DNA from: Plectrocnemia conspersa
Lineage: Eukaryota > Arthropoda > Insecta > Trichoptera > Polycentropodidae
DNA: 64,000 bases
Direction: 5' to 3'
NCBI GenBank assembly: GCA_009617715.1
Contig: VTFK01000116.1
Span: 744,001 to 808,000, forward strand
Positions 37,797 to 50,549 of this stretch are shown here, one piece after another; the first letter of the stretch is position 1, and each line of letters opens with the position of its first letter. The notes beneath the pieces were generated by a model, which was not told the DNA's origin, searched no databases, and saw only the letters and a list, made by a program, of their open reading frames with translations. A program made the position numbers and the translations under genes.

Positions 37797-39390
37797 TTTC
37801 ATATAAATAACGTTTTTATTTTACATTACACACTTATCTCTTGATTTACGCGGCCAGGAAAGAACATTTTTTTTATTACTCCAAATCACAAATCAACAGA
37901 TTCGGTTCCACACGTGTAACACGGCGATGTACAAACGCATGGTCCTTACTTCCACTTATTGCACTTGACCTACATCTAGAACCTCTCCTACTGCCCATGC
38001 AGTGTGTTGTTTTTTTGAAGTACACACTTGTCGCTAAAGATTTTTCTTGTTTACTTTATAAGTCAAAGAAATATTAAAAAGTACACGTGAATACTATTTG
38101 ATCGTCTCATTACAAATTTCGTTCTATGCATCGATTTACACGCTATTTTTTAGAACGTAAATCGAGGGATGAGTGTGCATATATATATAATAAAACATAA
38201 CTAATTCTCTATAATAAAAAAAATAATTTATAAAAATGCAATTTTTAAAATATAATAATGATTGTTAAATAAATATGAACTTATATTAAAATTAAAATAG
38301 TTTTTGAATAAACACAAAATCTTCAAAAAAAATTAAAAACAAATGTTTTTATTTTAACTTTGTTTTTTAAATATCTTATTTTTACTGTTGTTAATTATTT
38401 TTGCTATAAAAAAATAATAAAAACATTTTACTTATTTTATAATATTATTTATTTATTTATTCCTGTATTTCTCATATATTATTTCGTTCTAATTATAATA
38501 TAGTATCTTATTTAGCTATGATATAAAATAATTCGCAAAACAAAATCAAATGAGTAACTTGAGCTTCAATATCTGAAGTTGAAAGTATCCAGTCTAACCA
38601 CAGGGGTGACGTAATCAGATGACGTAACACGATGCGTCACCATATTGGTCGACCTTGAGAGCCCTATATACACACAATACAAAATAACTCAGTATCCTCA
38701 TTTATATATAAACGTTTGATAACTAACAAATAATAATGGTAAAAGTAATAGCGGTGAATAAACATTCAACAATCAATAATTGTAAGCTTATTTATTGATG
38801 CTCGTTAACCCCATTTTTAGTTGACTTTATATTCAATGATCAATACCATATAAACTTTAGTGAAATATGACTATCGATACAAACTTATAAATTACGACGT
38901 CATTTATTTTTATATAATAGTTATCTTCATTTAATATATTTTTTCTAACCATATCAGTTATATGTGATTGTAGTGTTATAAATAAAAAGCAATTTGCGAT
39001 AACGTCTATGAGTCTCACAACAGCGTAAAATCTATAATCCATTGACGTGTATAAACGTCAGTGAAACGCATTTAAATAGATAATATAAATTATCGGTATA
39101 ATATTTTAGCAAAAGATAAATTATCACTAATAAAGTGATAATTTTCTTCTGATTTAGTTACAAATTTAATTTATATTTATTTTGTATGTACTACGCTTAA
39201 AAATTGCAACAGTAAATTATAAACTTATTATTACATATTTATTCTGATTACTATTGTCATAAAAATATTTTATTATTACATAAAATATAGAAGGCAATAT
39301 AACGATTTTACTAAGTGTGAGTATAAATAAAATATTGTCAATAGGTTTTCGCTAATTTTTCCTACATCTAAATACATATATTATATCAGA
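37797..39390. other. Downstream of allantoinase, no gene seen
   Basis: AT-rich DNA with candidate 3'UTR directly after the allantoinase stop. Nothing coding or clearly repeated was recognised in the rest. Confidence 0.55.
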
Positions 39391-39394
39391 GCTT

Positions 39395-39905
39395 CGAACT
39401 GGAATTGAACCGAAAACCGTTATTTTTGTCGCAACAAAAACCGGAGCTGAACCGAGAAATATCGGCTTATTTCATGTTTAAGCACGCAGTCACAAAAAAT
39501 ACAAGCTGTGCAACATTTGAAAAATATTTGGAGCAAATTATAGTTTTTAAAGAAATCGATTTCGGTCACAAATTAACAAAATCATCTAGTGAAACATCTA
39601 ATGAAAAGGTAGACGATTTAGAGGATTTTTTAAGAAGTAAAGAATTAGCAATAGACACATAGATTTTTTATTTCTACAGATGTGGACATTAAATTTATGT
39701 TGAATAACTTTAACAATGTACAATGATTAGACAGAAAAAAATATATCTTAGAATTTTGGGAAGAAAATAAAAATACATATCCTCATTTATACAAAAGTGC
39801 ATTAGTGGTTTTAGGAGCTCCAGCAACACAAGTTAATGTTCAAAAGGCTTTCCATGGCTTAGTTTATTTTGCGAAAATCTTAATACCTAAGAATTCTGTA
39901 TATTT
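39395..39905 (+). pseudogene. hAT transposase C-terminal relic (second hAT family)
   Basis: An open stretch at 39405-39662 is followed after a break by ILEFWEENKNTYPHLYKSAL, then VVLGAPATQVNVQKAFHGLV. These match the hAT C-terminal dimerisation pattern (WWxxxxxxYPxLxxLAxxxLxxPATSVxxERAFS). The terminal S of ERAFS is replaced and there are stops in between. It is distinct from the element in the argininosuccinate lyase intron. Confidence 0.72.
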
Positions 39906-39919
39906 AACCGTGAATGTAT

Positions 39920-40150
39920 GTAATTACGACGTGGCTCGACGCGTTACTTACGTATTTCTCTATGTTCAAAGGATCGTTTATGCCTCTGGACATTACGAGG
40001 GTAATTGTGGTGGTCCGTTCAGTGTCAATCTATTGTGTTGCCAGTATTGCGGGTTACCCATTGTTTATATTTTACCATTGTGTAATTCATTGTTGTAATT
40101 TTCGTGGTTATGGTATATACTGCACGAGTATACTAAGAAGACCCCCCCCC
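39920..40150 (+). repeat. Dispersed repeat, copy A (pair with 49430-49660)
   Basis: It shares long collinear similarity with 49430-49660, including GGTGGTCCGTTCAGTGTCA, GCGGGTTACCC, TTGTTTATATT and CGAGTATA followed by AAGAAGAC. Both copies are on the + strand. The ending GAGTATA(A)GAAGAC resembles a core promoter, so an LTR-type U3 is possible but unproven. A run of ten C follows this copy. Confidence 0.7.
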
Positions 40151-40299
40151 CACCGTAGTATGGGTCGTTGTTTACAAATTATTTTAAAAATACTGCGATA
40201 GAAATATATGCGCATTAGCAATTTTGTTATAAGTATAGTATTTTAAATACCTAGGTAGTTAGGCAAATAATAAAAATATTGAAGTCCGCATTGAAATTG

Positions 40300-40800
40300 C
40301 CAAAAGCAAGTTCTTAAAGTTTAAAGCTGGTCTCACAACTAAGCACATACATCTTCAGACCATAATTAAAAAAATAAAGTGCTATGTATGGTCAGTGTTT
40401 TATACACACGCGAGACCTAGAGTCTTAATTAATTAATTGACTGGATGCGTTTGAAATGTGGGTTATTATGCCCTTAAAATTCTATGAACTAAAAGAGTAT
40501 CCAATGACTATAATATACTCTTCATGATAGGACGCGATCGAGAACTCTATTCAACGATCAAACAGAGGAAGATAAGAGTACTTTGAACGCATGGTTCAGG
40601 GTTCGAAATATGAACTTATTCATACCTCAATAATGGAAAAAATTGGATCAAAAGAAGATGTTGTGAAACATCGCTTATGGACGGGGATGAGAGCCGAAGA
40701 ATTGTTTACCAGGAAGGATACATAGAACTTGTCAACAAGGTGGTCGCCAACGTTTGGAATTGGAGATGACACCAGCGGAAGTAGTAATTTGATTTCTTGC
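40300..40800 (+). pseudogene. LINE reverse-transcriptase C-terminal relic
   Basis: Broken + strand frames read KKIKCYVWSVFYTHA, MIGRDRELYSTIKQRKIRVL and, after a shift, EGYIELVNKVVANVWNW. Their order matches the tail of non-LTR reverse transcriptases (a YGxE(T)W-like block, then a NKERELLxTIKxRKLxYLGH block). Several stops are present. Confidence 0.55.
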
Positions 40801-41559
40801 AAATGCTATATAAATACTCGTTATAGCTAGAAAAGTACATATAATAATGTCTGTTTATTTTAAATGATATCAAAAAATATGTTAATAATTATTCGCTACC
40901 AATAAACATTTCAGCAAATTTAACCAAGCAAATGCAATGAAATAAACGAATCCTTGACCAATACAATTGTAATTAAAAGCTTACCTTGTCATCACTAATA
41001 TATTTTTAATAGCCACTATATTTATTTTCACGATGATTTAAAAATCGTCATTACTTAACAAATTAAAATATATTTGCTGAAAATCAACAGATTTTTTATA
41101 ATAAAAAAAAGTACATATATTTAGGTTTGTGGCCTAAAAAATATTTTTAAAAAGATTTTTGATAATAAGAATTACAAAGTTTCTTTTAAATGTTATTTTA
41201 TTGTCACATACTATCACTATCAACATTCATTAAATTTGTCATTTATCAAATCAGAATACAAATCAGAAACACGTCAATTTGATGGGTGCCGTAAATATAA
41301 TGTTTTAAGGACATACAAAAAGTAGCTTGTAACAATACTAAAGAACTCACCCACAAGGCTGTAACCAATAACTAAGATAAGAAATAGAGATAAGAAATCT
41401 GGTAAGTGAAAAAATGCAAGGAAAATATGGCATCAAATCAAAGACTTTAAGGATAAACATATTTTAAATAATAAAACACAATAATTAAAACAAAACAATT
41501 AGAAACTAAAGAAAAATTTGATAAATAATTACTTGGATAATTTAACAGCAGATAAAGAT

Positions 41560-42330
41560 ACAATGACACAGGAAGTGAAATAAAAAACCAAGAAAATGAA
41601 CAAATAAAATATGTAACACCAACAGAAGTAGCTATATAAATAACGAGTAGTAATAATTAAAATAAAGCACCAGGATATGCCCTAATAACTGGCGTAATTA
41701 TGAAGAAGCTTTAAAAAAGTCAATAGTCAAACTAGCATATTTAATTTTCGCAGTGTTTGGATTAAAATTTGTGTCTAGTAGCTAAAAATAGCAGAAGTAA
41801 TAGTGGTTTCCAAGCAAGGAAAACTATAAAGCAAAGTAAAATCGTATAGACTTATATCATTGTTACCAATAATATCTGAAGCATTAGAAAAACTCTTGTT
41901 GAAAAAATAAAACCCATAATAGAGAAGAAAAAAGCAATTCCTAACCATCAGTTTGGGTTCTGAAATTCACATTCTAGATTAGAAGCAACGCATCATTGAT
42001 TTATTTATTTGTTCGACCGTTTTTTTAGATGTTGTTCATGCTTTTAATAAATTATGAAACAGAGGATTAATTCAGAATAATACCGAAGCAATATGTAGAA
42101 TTATTTGAATTGTACATTTCCAACAGTTTATTCAGAATTTAGCAATATAATGAATATTCTGAATTAAGAGAAATAAGAGCTGGAAAATTTAACTAAGAAA
42201 TTGCAAATTTTCATAAACGGCAACACACAACTAAATGTACAACATACAGCTAAATACCTTGGAATGACACTGGACACCAAATTGCGATGGAAAAAACGTA
42301 TAAAACATAAGAACTTAGAGCATTTTTTTC
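41560..42330 (+). pseudogene. jockey-clade LINE reverse-transcriptase relic
   Basis: In order on the + strand in broken frames: NKAPGYALITGVIMKKL (family NKKxPGYDLIT), a PxxWKxA-like zone, PIIEKKKAIPNHQFGF (family IIPDHQFGFR), a degraded catalytic-box region, and a late KLQIFINGNTQLNVQHTAKY, continuing LGMTLDTKLRWKKRIK (family NSAKYLGMTLDxxLxWKxHI). Many stops. The motif order is diagnostic for jockey-type elements. Confidence 0.78.
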
Positions 42331-42639
42331 TAAACCTAGTGTGTTTATTTTAAGAATAAAAGTAGAAGAATAAGTTTCTAAAACTTTGTATTCATTCAAA
42401 AGGTCGCACTTATTGGTCTATAAGGCCAAACGAAGTCGAAAAGTTGGGGTCGATGTAGTGGAGCAGCTTTGTTCGCACTGCAATGTTTCACGAATAATTC
42501 AGAGACGGCCAGTTGTTGTTATAAAAATGAGAAAAAATGAAACGACCGTCTGAAAAGCAATAATGATATTTATGTGGTGCATAATAAAAATGTTTATAAT
42601 AAGAAGCGAGAATCGTAACGTGTATGGGCCGCACCGCCT

Positions 42640-43136
42640 CTTTCGCGCGCCGCGTCGACGGCGTCGTACGTGTGTGTCCGCCAGTAGCGGCCGAGTGTTG
42701 GTGCCGCTTACCCGGCGGTGACGTCAGCGGCTCCCCTCCCCCGCCGCGCCGCCACCGCTGACGTCACGTCTATTTCCGCGCGACGCGGCCACATCTACGT
42801 ATCGCCAACGTAACGTAAACGCCACAATCGACGACCATACCCCGCCGGCATGTCTTTCGTGCCGTTTCGTCCGTTTTCGCCGCCGCGCCTTTATCGTTGT
42901 GCGACACGTTTGTTTTGACAGGTGACGAGACCCGATAACCGGATAACGGATAACCAGATAACCGATAACTGGATAACCGCGCGCTCTCTCTTGAGACCGT
43001 CCGAATTTTATAAATAGTTGCCAAGCGACGCGTTTTCGCGGAGTGCGCTCGTCCGATTTTCGAATTGCGCGCGCGATCGTGCGGTTCCAACGTTCGCCAT
43101 GTTTGTTTTGTTTATTCTCGTGCGGTGTTTGTATAG
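42640..43136 (+). promoter_or_regulatory. CrebB: CREB promoter and non-coding first exon, with two CREs and a TATA box
   Basis: An isolated GC- and CpG-rich island in AT-rich DNA. Two perfect cAMP-response elements TGACGTCA lie at 42719-42726 and 42759-42766, 40 bp apart, flanking a C-rich GC-box-like stretch. Downstream are six GATAAC(C/G/T) repeats at 42934-42978 and a TATA box TATAAATA at 43009-43016. The start site is therefore expected near 43040. A donor-like AG|GTGCGC at 43136/43137 would end a non-coding first exon, spliced to the first coding exon at 53561. The link to CREB is inferred from position and strand; no other gene start is nearby. Confidence 0.7.
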
Positions 43137-44460
43137 GTGCGCGCTTAGCTCTCGTGTTTGATTCGTTCGGTGCGCTGTGCGAATTATAACTTTTTCGACA
43201 TATTTACAAAACCAAACTGTTTTATTTATGTATGAAAATATAAATTATGTTATTACACTACCCACTGACCACTCACAGGTCCCGAGTCGTAATTTTCAAA
43301 AGTAACTTTGTATTGTTAGTAATACATTCTTAGAATAACCCGGTATTTTTAAACCGTTTTCTAAACAAAACAATTTTCATATTTTATTTTGTATTATGAA
43401 GACAATATTTTTGATCATACTTTATTTCAGGGCTGCTTAGTCAAAATGAAAATTTCTTTAAATAGTATCCTCTTGAGAGTTTTAAATGTCCCTTTTAATG
43501 TAATCCAGAGCCAGATTAAGTGCCTCAAGCTCAGCATTGTATTGTTGCGCATTTCCCCCAAATATAAAAAATAATCTTGGAATGTATTGCCCGTAAACTG
43601 TTATTACTATAAAGATAATGTTGAGGATTAATTAGTCATTAATAATCTTAATAATTGTAATTTCTACAATTGTATTATAATCTAAACTACAATTACAATT
43701 TATATTACGTATACAAATTGTAATTTCCAGGTGGCCATTTGTGGGCGACCATCTGATAATTACAAAGAATACGTAGTATAGCAATAACAACGTATTGCTT
43801 CTAGGCACGTGTCTCGTAGCGTATGAAAAAACCTTTTAAGTAGTGGAAATTAATGATTATTGTTGATTTTTGAAAGTCTGCATGGCTATTGCAAGCTAAT
43901 TTTGATGTTCCGAAATTATTGTTTCTGTATTTCTTATTAAATACTTACCTGCCTTGTCGACGTCTGAATAATATTGATTTGGACCACAGCTTACGCTAAG
44001 AGGAAAGCGACTGCTTTTTTGTTTTTTATATTTCAGTTCACGAAAGTTCCTGGTGAAAGTGTATTCCGAGTGGAAGTGAATTATATGTACCATGTATGCA
44101 TTTATATACGCTAGTCGTGATGGAGGAGGTTCTTTTGCTCGGCCCGCTTTCGACGCGTTCACCAATTGTGACGATTTGGAGCGTTGTTATATTTAGTGTT
44201 GTTATTTCTGTCATTTTTTTGATCAGTGGTTTTATCGAAATTTTTACTTCAGATTGCCATTTTCTGAAAAAAGTGTTAAGATATAGAAACGACGTAACTG
44301 ATTTCTTTGAAATAAAGTATTTATTTTCATTTGGCCGCGCAGGGCGAAATTTTGTGAAACTTTCATAATCAACAGATATTTTCATTAATGAAAATATCAA
44401 GTGCTTCAAATTTCTATGAAAAATTCTCAAATTTCTCTCTGAGCGATTAGATAATATTAT

Positions 44461-44497
44461 TTAACCCTTTGATTAGTATGGACGTACATGTACGTCC
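44461..44497. repeat. TTAA-CCCTTT end with an 18-bp perfect palindrome
   Basis: TTAACCCTTTGATTAGTATG runs into GGACGTACATGTACGTCC (44480-44497), which is its own reverse complement. The TTAACCCTTT start also occurs at 7314, 8339 and 58070 in the same orientation. It looks like one end of a piggyBac-type non-autonomous element; no matching AAAGGGTTAA end was found. Confidence 0.45.
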
Positions 44498-47457
44498 GCA
44501 CTCGATTGTCCCAGATAGCATGTAAATATATTATATTTGTAATGATACATATATTACAAATAAAATATTATTTCTTATTTTTTTATAAATGCTACATAGA
44601 TTAAATAATACGTTAAAATCATTATATTTGTATGATATTTTTTAAAAAAAAAATTTTTCAACAAAATTTGTCCAAATAATTAAAAGATTTAAGACATTTG
44701 GATTACTAAAAGAATAACATAAACGTTGGACGCACTTCCAACAATTAAGGCAACCTCGACGACTGTTTCCAGCAGCAGGAACAATCAGAACAAAGTTAGG
44801 AAGCAATTTAAAATATGAAACGTTTAATGCATTGTTTTTTTTAAATACGTATTTTAAACATTTCAGTAAATGTTCTGTCTATGATACATTATTTTGTTGT
44901 TTACTAAAAAACTATTATTTATTAAAATAAAATATTAAGAACTTGTTTGCCAGTAAGTTTTTTAATATTTATTTTTCCTAAATTGTTTTATAAATACTCT
45001 ATATAGGTAGATTTGATCGTATAGCTTTTTTGCATTTTGTTCATAAATTTATATTTGGTTTAAATAAAGTTTAAATTGGTCGCGCAGTGAGAATTTTTTT
45101 CGCCTCATTTTACGCACCTGTTGCAGCACTATGCATTTAACATTGTACCACATGCTCCATAGTCCATACTTGTGATGTGAACGTAGATTCTATAGATTCA
45201 AATGTTCCATTTGTAAAATGCTGATATTTTCCCACAGATTCTCAAATATTGATATCTATTTTCATTATATTTTGTTATTATTTCTCATTCTAATCTATAT
45301 ATGTATGTATATAATATATTAATAAAAAATGTGTAGAAACATTTATCTGGATTAATGAATGTGAGTTATTTGCTTAATTTCTAAAAATCGTAAAATGATC
45401 ATAAGTTACATTTTCTACACCGTTTTATAGAAAGCTTCCGTTGAGATAATGTTTGTTTCGAGGTTAACCTTCTAATTATTCATACATATATTACTCTTTC
45501 CTGTTAAATGATTTAACATTAACGTGTAAATAAAAAAGTATTTTTTTTTATAAATTTTAAGTCTTATGCCTACGCTGATGTATAAACGCACCACTGGTAG
45601 CTTATATTTATAGATGAGTTACACAAAACAATGCAAGTTTCACATTGCTTAGTGTAGTTTTGATTATAAAACTTTTCTTTGCTTTTTCTCGAACCTACTA
45701 ATTTAAAATTAATAATTGAGCAAACATATTTATAACCTTGAATTGAGTAATCATAATGAATGCATTGATTAGAATAAGTTTAAATGTGTTTGTGAATACA
45801 AATCAAACGTAAAACAAAAATAGCTTTTTTTCAGTAGCTAAAAACTATATTTATTTTCAAAACGTATATATTATCAATAATTTAAAAAGTCTAATTACAA
45901 TTACAAATTTGACAGAAATGTGTTACGCTGCAAATTTTTTTTACAAAATGATTTACATATATCGTTTATGAAATACTCGGCAACCAAAGTTTTGCATAGA
46001 TAAAGAAGGACAAGTGACTAAGCCGGTAAGCGGATCGAATTGACATGACGTCATTGTGGCCAAATTGAGTCAGTTTAATAATAAATATACCGATACATAC
46101 CTGAAATATTAAATTTTGTATACTTGAATGTTTCAAATCAGTAAATAAATTGTAAATCAAACTTATAAATAAAATTTGCCATTAAATGAATTGTTAATTT
46201 GCAACACTGGATTGTTTAACTGATTTTCAATTTTATTTAATTACCATAGAAATAAGGAAAATGATGTATATTACTACTATAAGGAAATCGATATATTTTA
46301 TTGCAGGTCGTAGGTTTTGTTCTATCCTTCTATGAGTTCAAATCTAATATATTTTTAATACTGATGATAAACACGTACATAAACGTCAAATGCATTGCCA
46401 TTTGCATGTAATGGCTGCATTGGTTTTAGTACAGATTATTTTTCATATGATATTATATATTTAAAAGCGCAGGGTAACATCCTTATAGGTGAGAGACAAA
46501 TAGTAATGGATTCTAATAATATTATATATATCCTTCTTATCTAAATATTTTTGTATATCTAGAATTAAAATAAGCATAAGCCCAATCCGTTACAATTAAT
46601 ACATTGACTCTTTATATGTATTTTTTCTCTGAAAAAAATTCTTAAATTTACCAACTGATTAAATAATTTATTACAATATGTATAAAAACCAATTCAGGAA
46701 CATATTTATTCAAACTGCTTGAAAGTTTTTATAAATGCTAATGATTTAGTATACATATTTTTCCTTTCATTTTACAATTATTCAATGTCATAATCTTTTT
46801 TATTTTCACTATTTTTTGCAGTAAATGACGATACTTCAATGACACAAACTGTTTTCTTTTACAAAAAATAATATTTTTAGTATAATCTGATGTATTTCTA
46901 ACACATGATATTTATATTTAAATATAACCATAAACTAATTTATTAACCACGAATATGACTTACGTAGTTAAGGAAAAAATATTTTTTAATGATTGATTAT
47001 CAACGTAAAAAAATGTGTTTTAAAGCATTGTAAATTTCTAACATAGGTTTAACAGCAAGCCATATTCAAGGCCATTTAATTTTACTATGGCTTATTATAC
47101 ACATATTTACGAAACTCTTTTAGTGTAGGTATTATTTCAGCAAATATTAAAAAACATTTAATTTGAAAAAAATAGGACAATTATTCAAAATTAATTCGGA
47201 CACTTAAAAACATTAGCTTTGAAAAATTTGCTTTCCGGATTAAACTTTGGAAATTAAGTGATCTAAAGTTTTAAACTATAGTAGAGTTCAGAACATTTAT
47301 ACAGCACCCGTGGCTAAATGTGGTCTACAAGAAAATTGATATCATTTTCTGCAACCTATATGTCGAATTTATAACATTATCCTTAAACAGCGGTATGAAG
47401 AGATAATATGAGGCACTGAGCATATTAATGGAAAAATCAACAAGTGCATGTTTAGAT

Positions 47458-47826
47458 AAGGTGACCAGATTTTGAAAATATCAAAAGACACTAAAATATA
47501 TATATCATTATTGCCGTGGGAGCTAAAACTTCGGAAAGTTTTGTTCAAAAGCTATCTCGGAAAAAAAAGTTTGAGGACAGATTGCCGCGGAACTAAAAAA
47601 AAGGTCGTCACCGAAATTTTTGTTCAACCATCTCGGAATTTTTGTTGAAGAGAACAAATTGATGCGGGAGCTACAAAAAAGTAATTTCGAAAATTTTGCT
47701 CAAAGGCAATCTCCAAAAATTTTTGATGAGAAAAAGTGCTAAGGGAGCTAAAAAAAAAAGGTCTTTTTTTGAAAATGTTTGTTCAATGAGGACAATCCTC
47801 CTCTAAGAAGGACGTCTGGTCACCTT
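47458..47826. mobile_element. 369-bp non-autonomous element with internal ~75-bp tandem repeats
   Basis: AAGGTGACCAGA (47458-47469) and TCTGGTCACCTT (47815-47826) are perfect terminal inverted repeats, extending to 13 bp with the flanking T/A. Inside, GGGAGCTA- or GGAACTA-type unit starts recur at about 47515, 47588, 47668 and 47741. Each is followed by A-rich and TTTTGTTCAA-like blocks, so the interior is an imperfect tandem array. Related fragments are at 2510-2549, 32335-32415 and 34985-35130. Confidence 0.75.
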
Positions 47827-47833
47827 AATTTAA

Positions 47834-48760
47834 CCCGCCGTTGGTCGCACGGCGGCGCAGCGCTCACCCTATCGGTTTTTTTAATGCCGTTTTTTTTGTA
47901 TGAAACATATTAGCTTGCGGGTCCCTCTACTTTTCAAGAATTATGTTTTCTTCAATATTACAGGCTCATAAACGTGTTTACTAATTCGATATACATTTGG
48001 TTTTGCGTATTAGTTCAAGGATCGAGAGAGAACGTTATTTACGCGGGTTAGATTCGTGCTGGAAATTTTATTTTTTGGTAGTTTCTTTTTATTATTATTT
48101 ACTTTTTTGTTGTTATTATTATGTTTTTAATTTATTTTATAAATATATTTTATTTAACTCTATTGATACATAGTATAAAAAAACTATTTTGAAATTTTTT
48201 TTCGATCCTTTAGATAATTTAAACAAATTAAACAAATTTATCGCAAAGTTTGCAAATAAAAATATAGCAGTATTTAGGAGAGCAACCTGACACTACGATA
48301 ATTCATCACCCAAAACCAAGTGAATAGAATCGTCCAAAATGTAATTTTTGCCCTAGGAAAAAAATCGCAAAATCACCATAAAATGCCACATGTGCTATAA
48401 CCCAATATGCAAAGAACATTCAAGGCATTATGTCCAGATTGCATAACTAAGTATTCAAGTAATCAAGATCAAAAAATAATATATATTTTTTTCATGTTAT
48501 TTTTTGAAGTTTTAAACATATATCTAAAAAAAATATATTTTACTTTTAAAATATTTATTATTTTATTTTTCTTCTTTCGTTATGCAAATAAAAGTTTTTA
48601 AGAATTTATTTATTTTATATATACAACACTAAAATATACCAAAAATAAAAAAAATAATAAATATTCGATATTTAAACCTAAAAACATAAAGAACTGAGAG
48701 GCGGCTATTCGCTCAGGCGCGACCAACGGCGTGTGCAATACTCGCGCGACCAACGGCGGG
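47834..48760 (+). mobile_element. 927-bp internally deleted piggyBac-like element with TTAA duplication
   Basis: TTAA at 47830-47833 and 48761-48764 flank CCCGCCGTTGGTCGC and GCGACCAACGGCGGG, which are perfect inverted ends. The motif GCGACCAACGGCG occurs again just inside the right end. Internally, near 48320-48450, a + strand frame encodes KCNFCPRKK and, after a break, KCHMCYNPICKEHSRHY. This is the C-terminal cysteine-rich zinc-binding domain of a piggyBac transposase. The catalytic domain is gone, so the element would depend on a transposase made elsewhere. Its left end abuts the 47458-47826 element. Confidence 0.9.
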
Positions 48761-49429
48761 TTAAAGATATTAACCAGCACGATAGATCAGTGGTGCTAGT
48801 CGGCGATTAATACCTGAAAGATCTCTTTCGAAACCCATATGTTCCATAGTGTTTTTCAATTTATACCGTCTCTGTAAAATAAAAATTAGTGATGTATGGT
48901 TCTTAGGCCTTAGGGGTGTGACTTCGCAGCCAGTAATAGACGTCGTAAAGCTGGTAACAATTTATTTGGTATCACATACATTAAAACAAACTATTGTAGA
49001 ATTGTATGTGATATTCTCCGAGCACTGGTGAAGAAACTGGCGAAGGAATGATGTCCTCTGAGGTCTCTTGTTGCTCGTCGCCGTTTGTCATATATCAGCT
49101 GAAGGTCTCCTTGCTGTCTGCAGTGTGTGGTCGTGATCGATCGTATAGGTGTCTTGTCTTATCGTGTCGATCGTCCCATGGAGATAAGCCTTTTGTATCG
49201 TAGATTGGGGAGGTCTCCAGCGAATTACAACCACACAGAGTTCATTCAACCAAATGTTGCGCTCGTATATTCGACCAACGAAGCCGTTGAAGAGTGAAAT
49301 TTACTCGATGGACATTTTCGAATGTCAAATAATGCAAAGAGTTAAACATTAACGGTCTTTTTTCTATCGCTCGATGACGTATTGTTTGCGTAACCATAAT
49401 GCACAAAAGGGTACAGATTCTCTGTATTT

Positions 49430-49660
49430 CGAGGATAATAACGACATGCTTCGACACATTCTTTATGTCCAAATGATCGTTTTTTCCTCTGTACATTACG
49501 GTGGTTTACCATGGTGGTCCGTTCAGTGTCAGTCTATTATGTTGTCGTTCTTGCGGGTTACCCTTTGTTTATATTATACAATTGTCAGGATACATTATTG
49601 TAATTATCGTTTGATTATGCTATTAACTGCCCGAGTATAAGAAGACTCCCACAGTGATTA
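49430..49660 (+). repeat. Dispersed repeat, copy B (pair with 39920-40150)
   Basis: Collinear with 39920-40150 (GGTGGTCCGTTCAGTGTCA, GCGGGTTACCC, TTGTTTATATTATACAATTG, CGAGTATAAGAAGAC). The region before it, 48840-49430, has an unusual higher-GC composition with many short GATCG runs and may belong to the same unrecognised element. Confidence 0.7.
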
Positions 49661-50549
49661 TGAAATAATTATAATTTCGATCAATTATCACAGATTACGT
49701 TTTATCAAGATTTTCCCAATTTCACGGATGAATACCGTGATGAATAATTAAAATAAAATCCATCTAGGTTGTGCATAGTGATATGTATTGATTTAAACCG
49801 TAACAATAGATTATAATTAATAAAATATATGTCATTGATTTACAGACTATGATTTCAGACTGGTGGCTCACTAATTATTTTGTAGTTGTTGATTGTATAC
49901 TAAGATTTAAAATAAATAATGTGACTATGATGATGAGATTACAAACTTAAATCTAAAAATGTCGGCTAATTTGTATAGAAAATTTCATCTATAAATGACC
50001 TTCAATCACCCGTAGACTTCAGAGTCTTATCTCACTAGCAAGGTCGGTTTTAATATTTTCCTGTAACATTTATCAATATTGATATATTAGCATTCATATG
50101 CTGAAACAGACGCAGCTTATACTTCCTAATACAGCGTCTATTATTTAATATCGCGGCGCTTTCAAACATAATTCAACACTTTATGGATGTAGTTTCTCAA
50201 ATATCCCCATAACCGGATACCATATGTCCGAATAAGCTTTAGAACTTGTAATATATCAATCATGCCGTGGTACGACTTTTCGCTTGATTGCTATCAGTAA
50301 CAGATAGATCTTTATATTTATAAAATTGATACGCTAATATTTTATAGAATACAAAGTTATTCATTCATAAATTATTAGTATTATTGCAAAAGTTTTGAAA
50401 ACACGTACGATTTGTGCAATAGTATGGATACGTGTTGTTATCGTAGCCTTGTCTACATCACGTACTCTGCGAGTCACCTATGAAGATCGGGTTGAACTCT
50501 TGATTTTCTGAATTTCCTGGACTATATTTGGCTTGACGTGGAAAGCGAC

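Noticed and set aside
43099..43136. CREB start codon in the first exon (ATG at 43099)
   Set aside because: Spliced to 53561 it reaches a stop within a dozen codons; it does not lead into the CREB frame and is at most a short upstream ORF.
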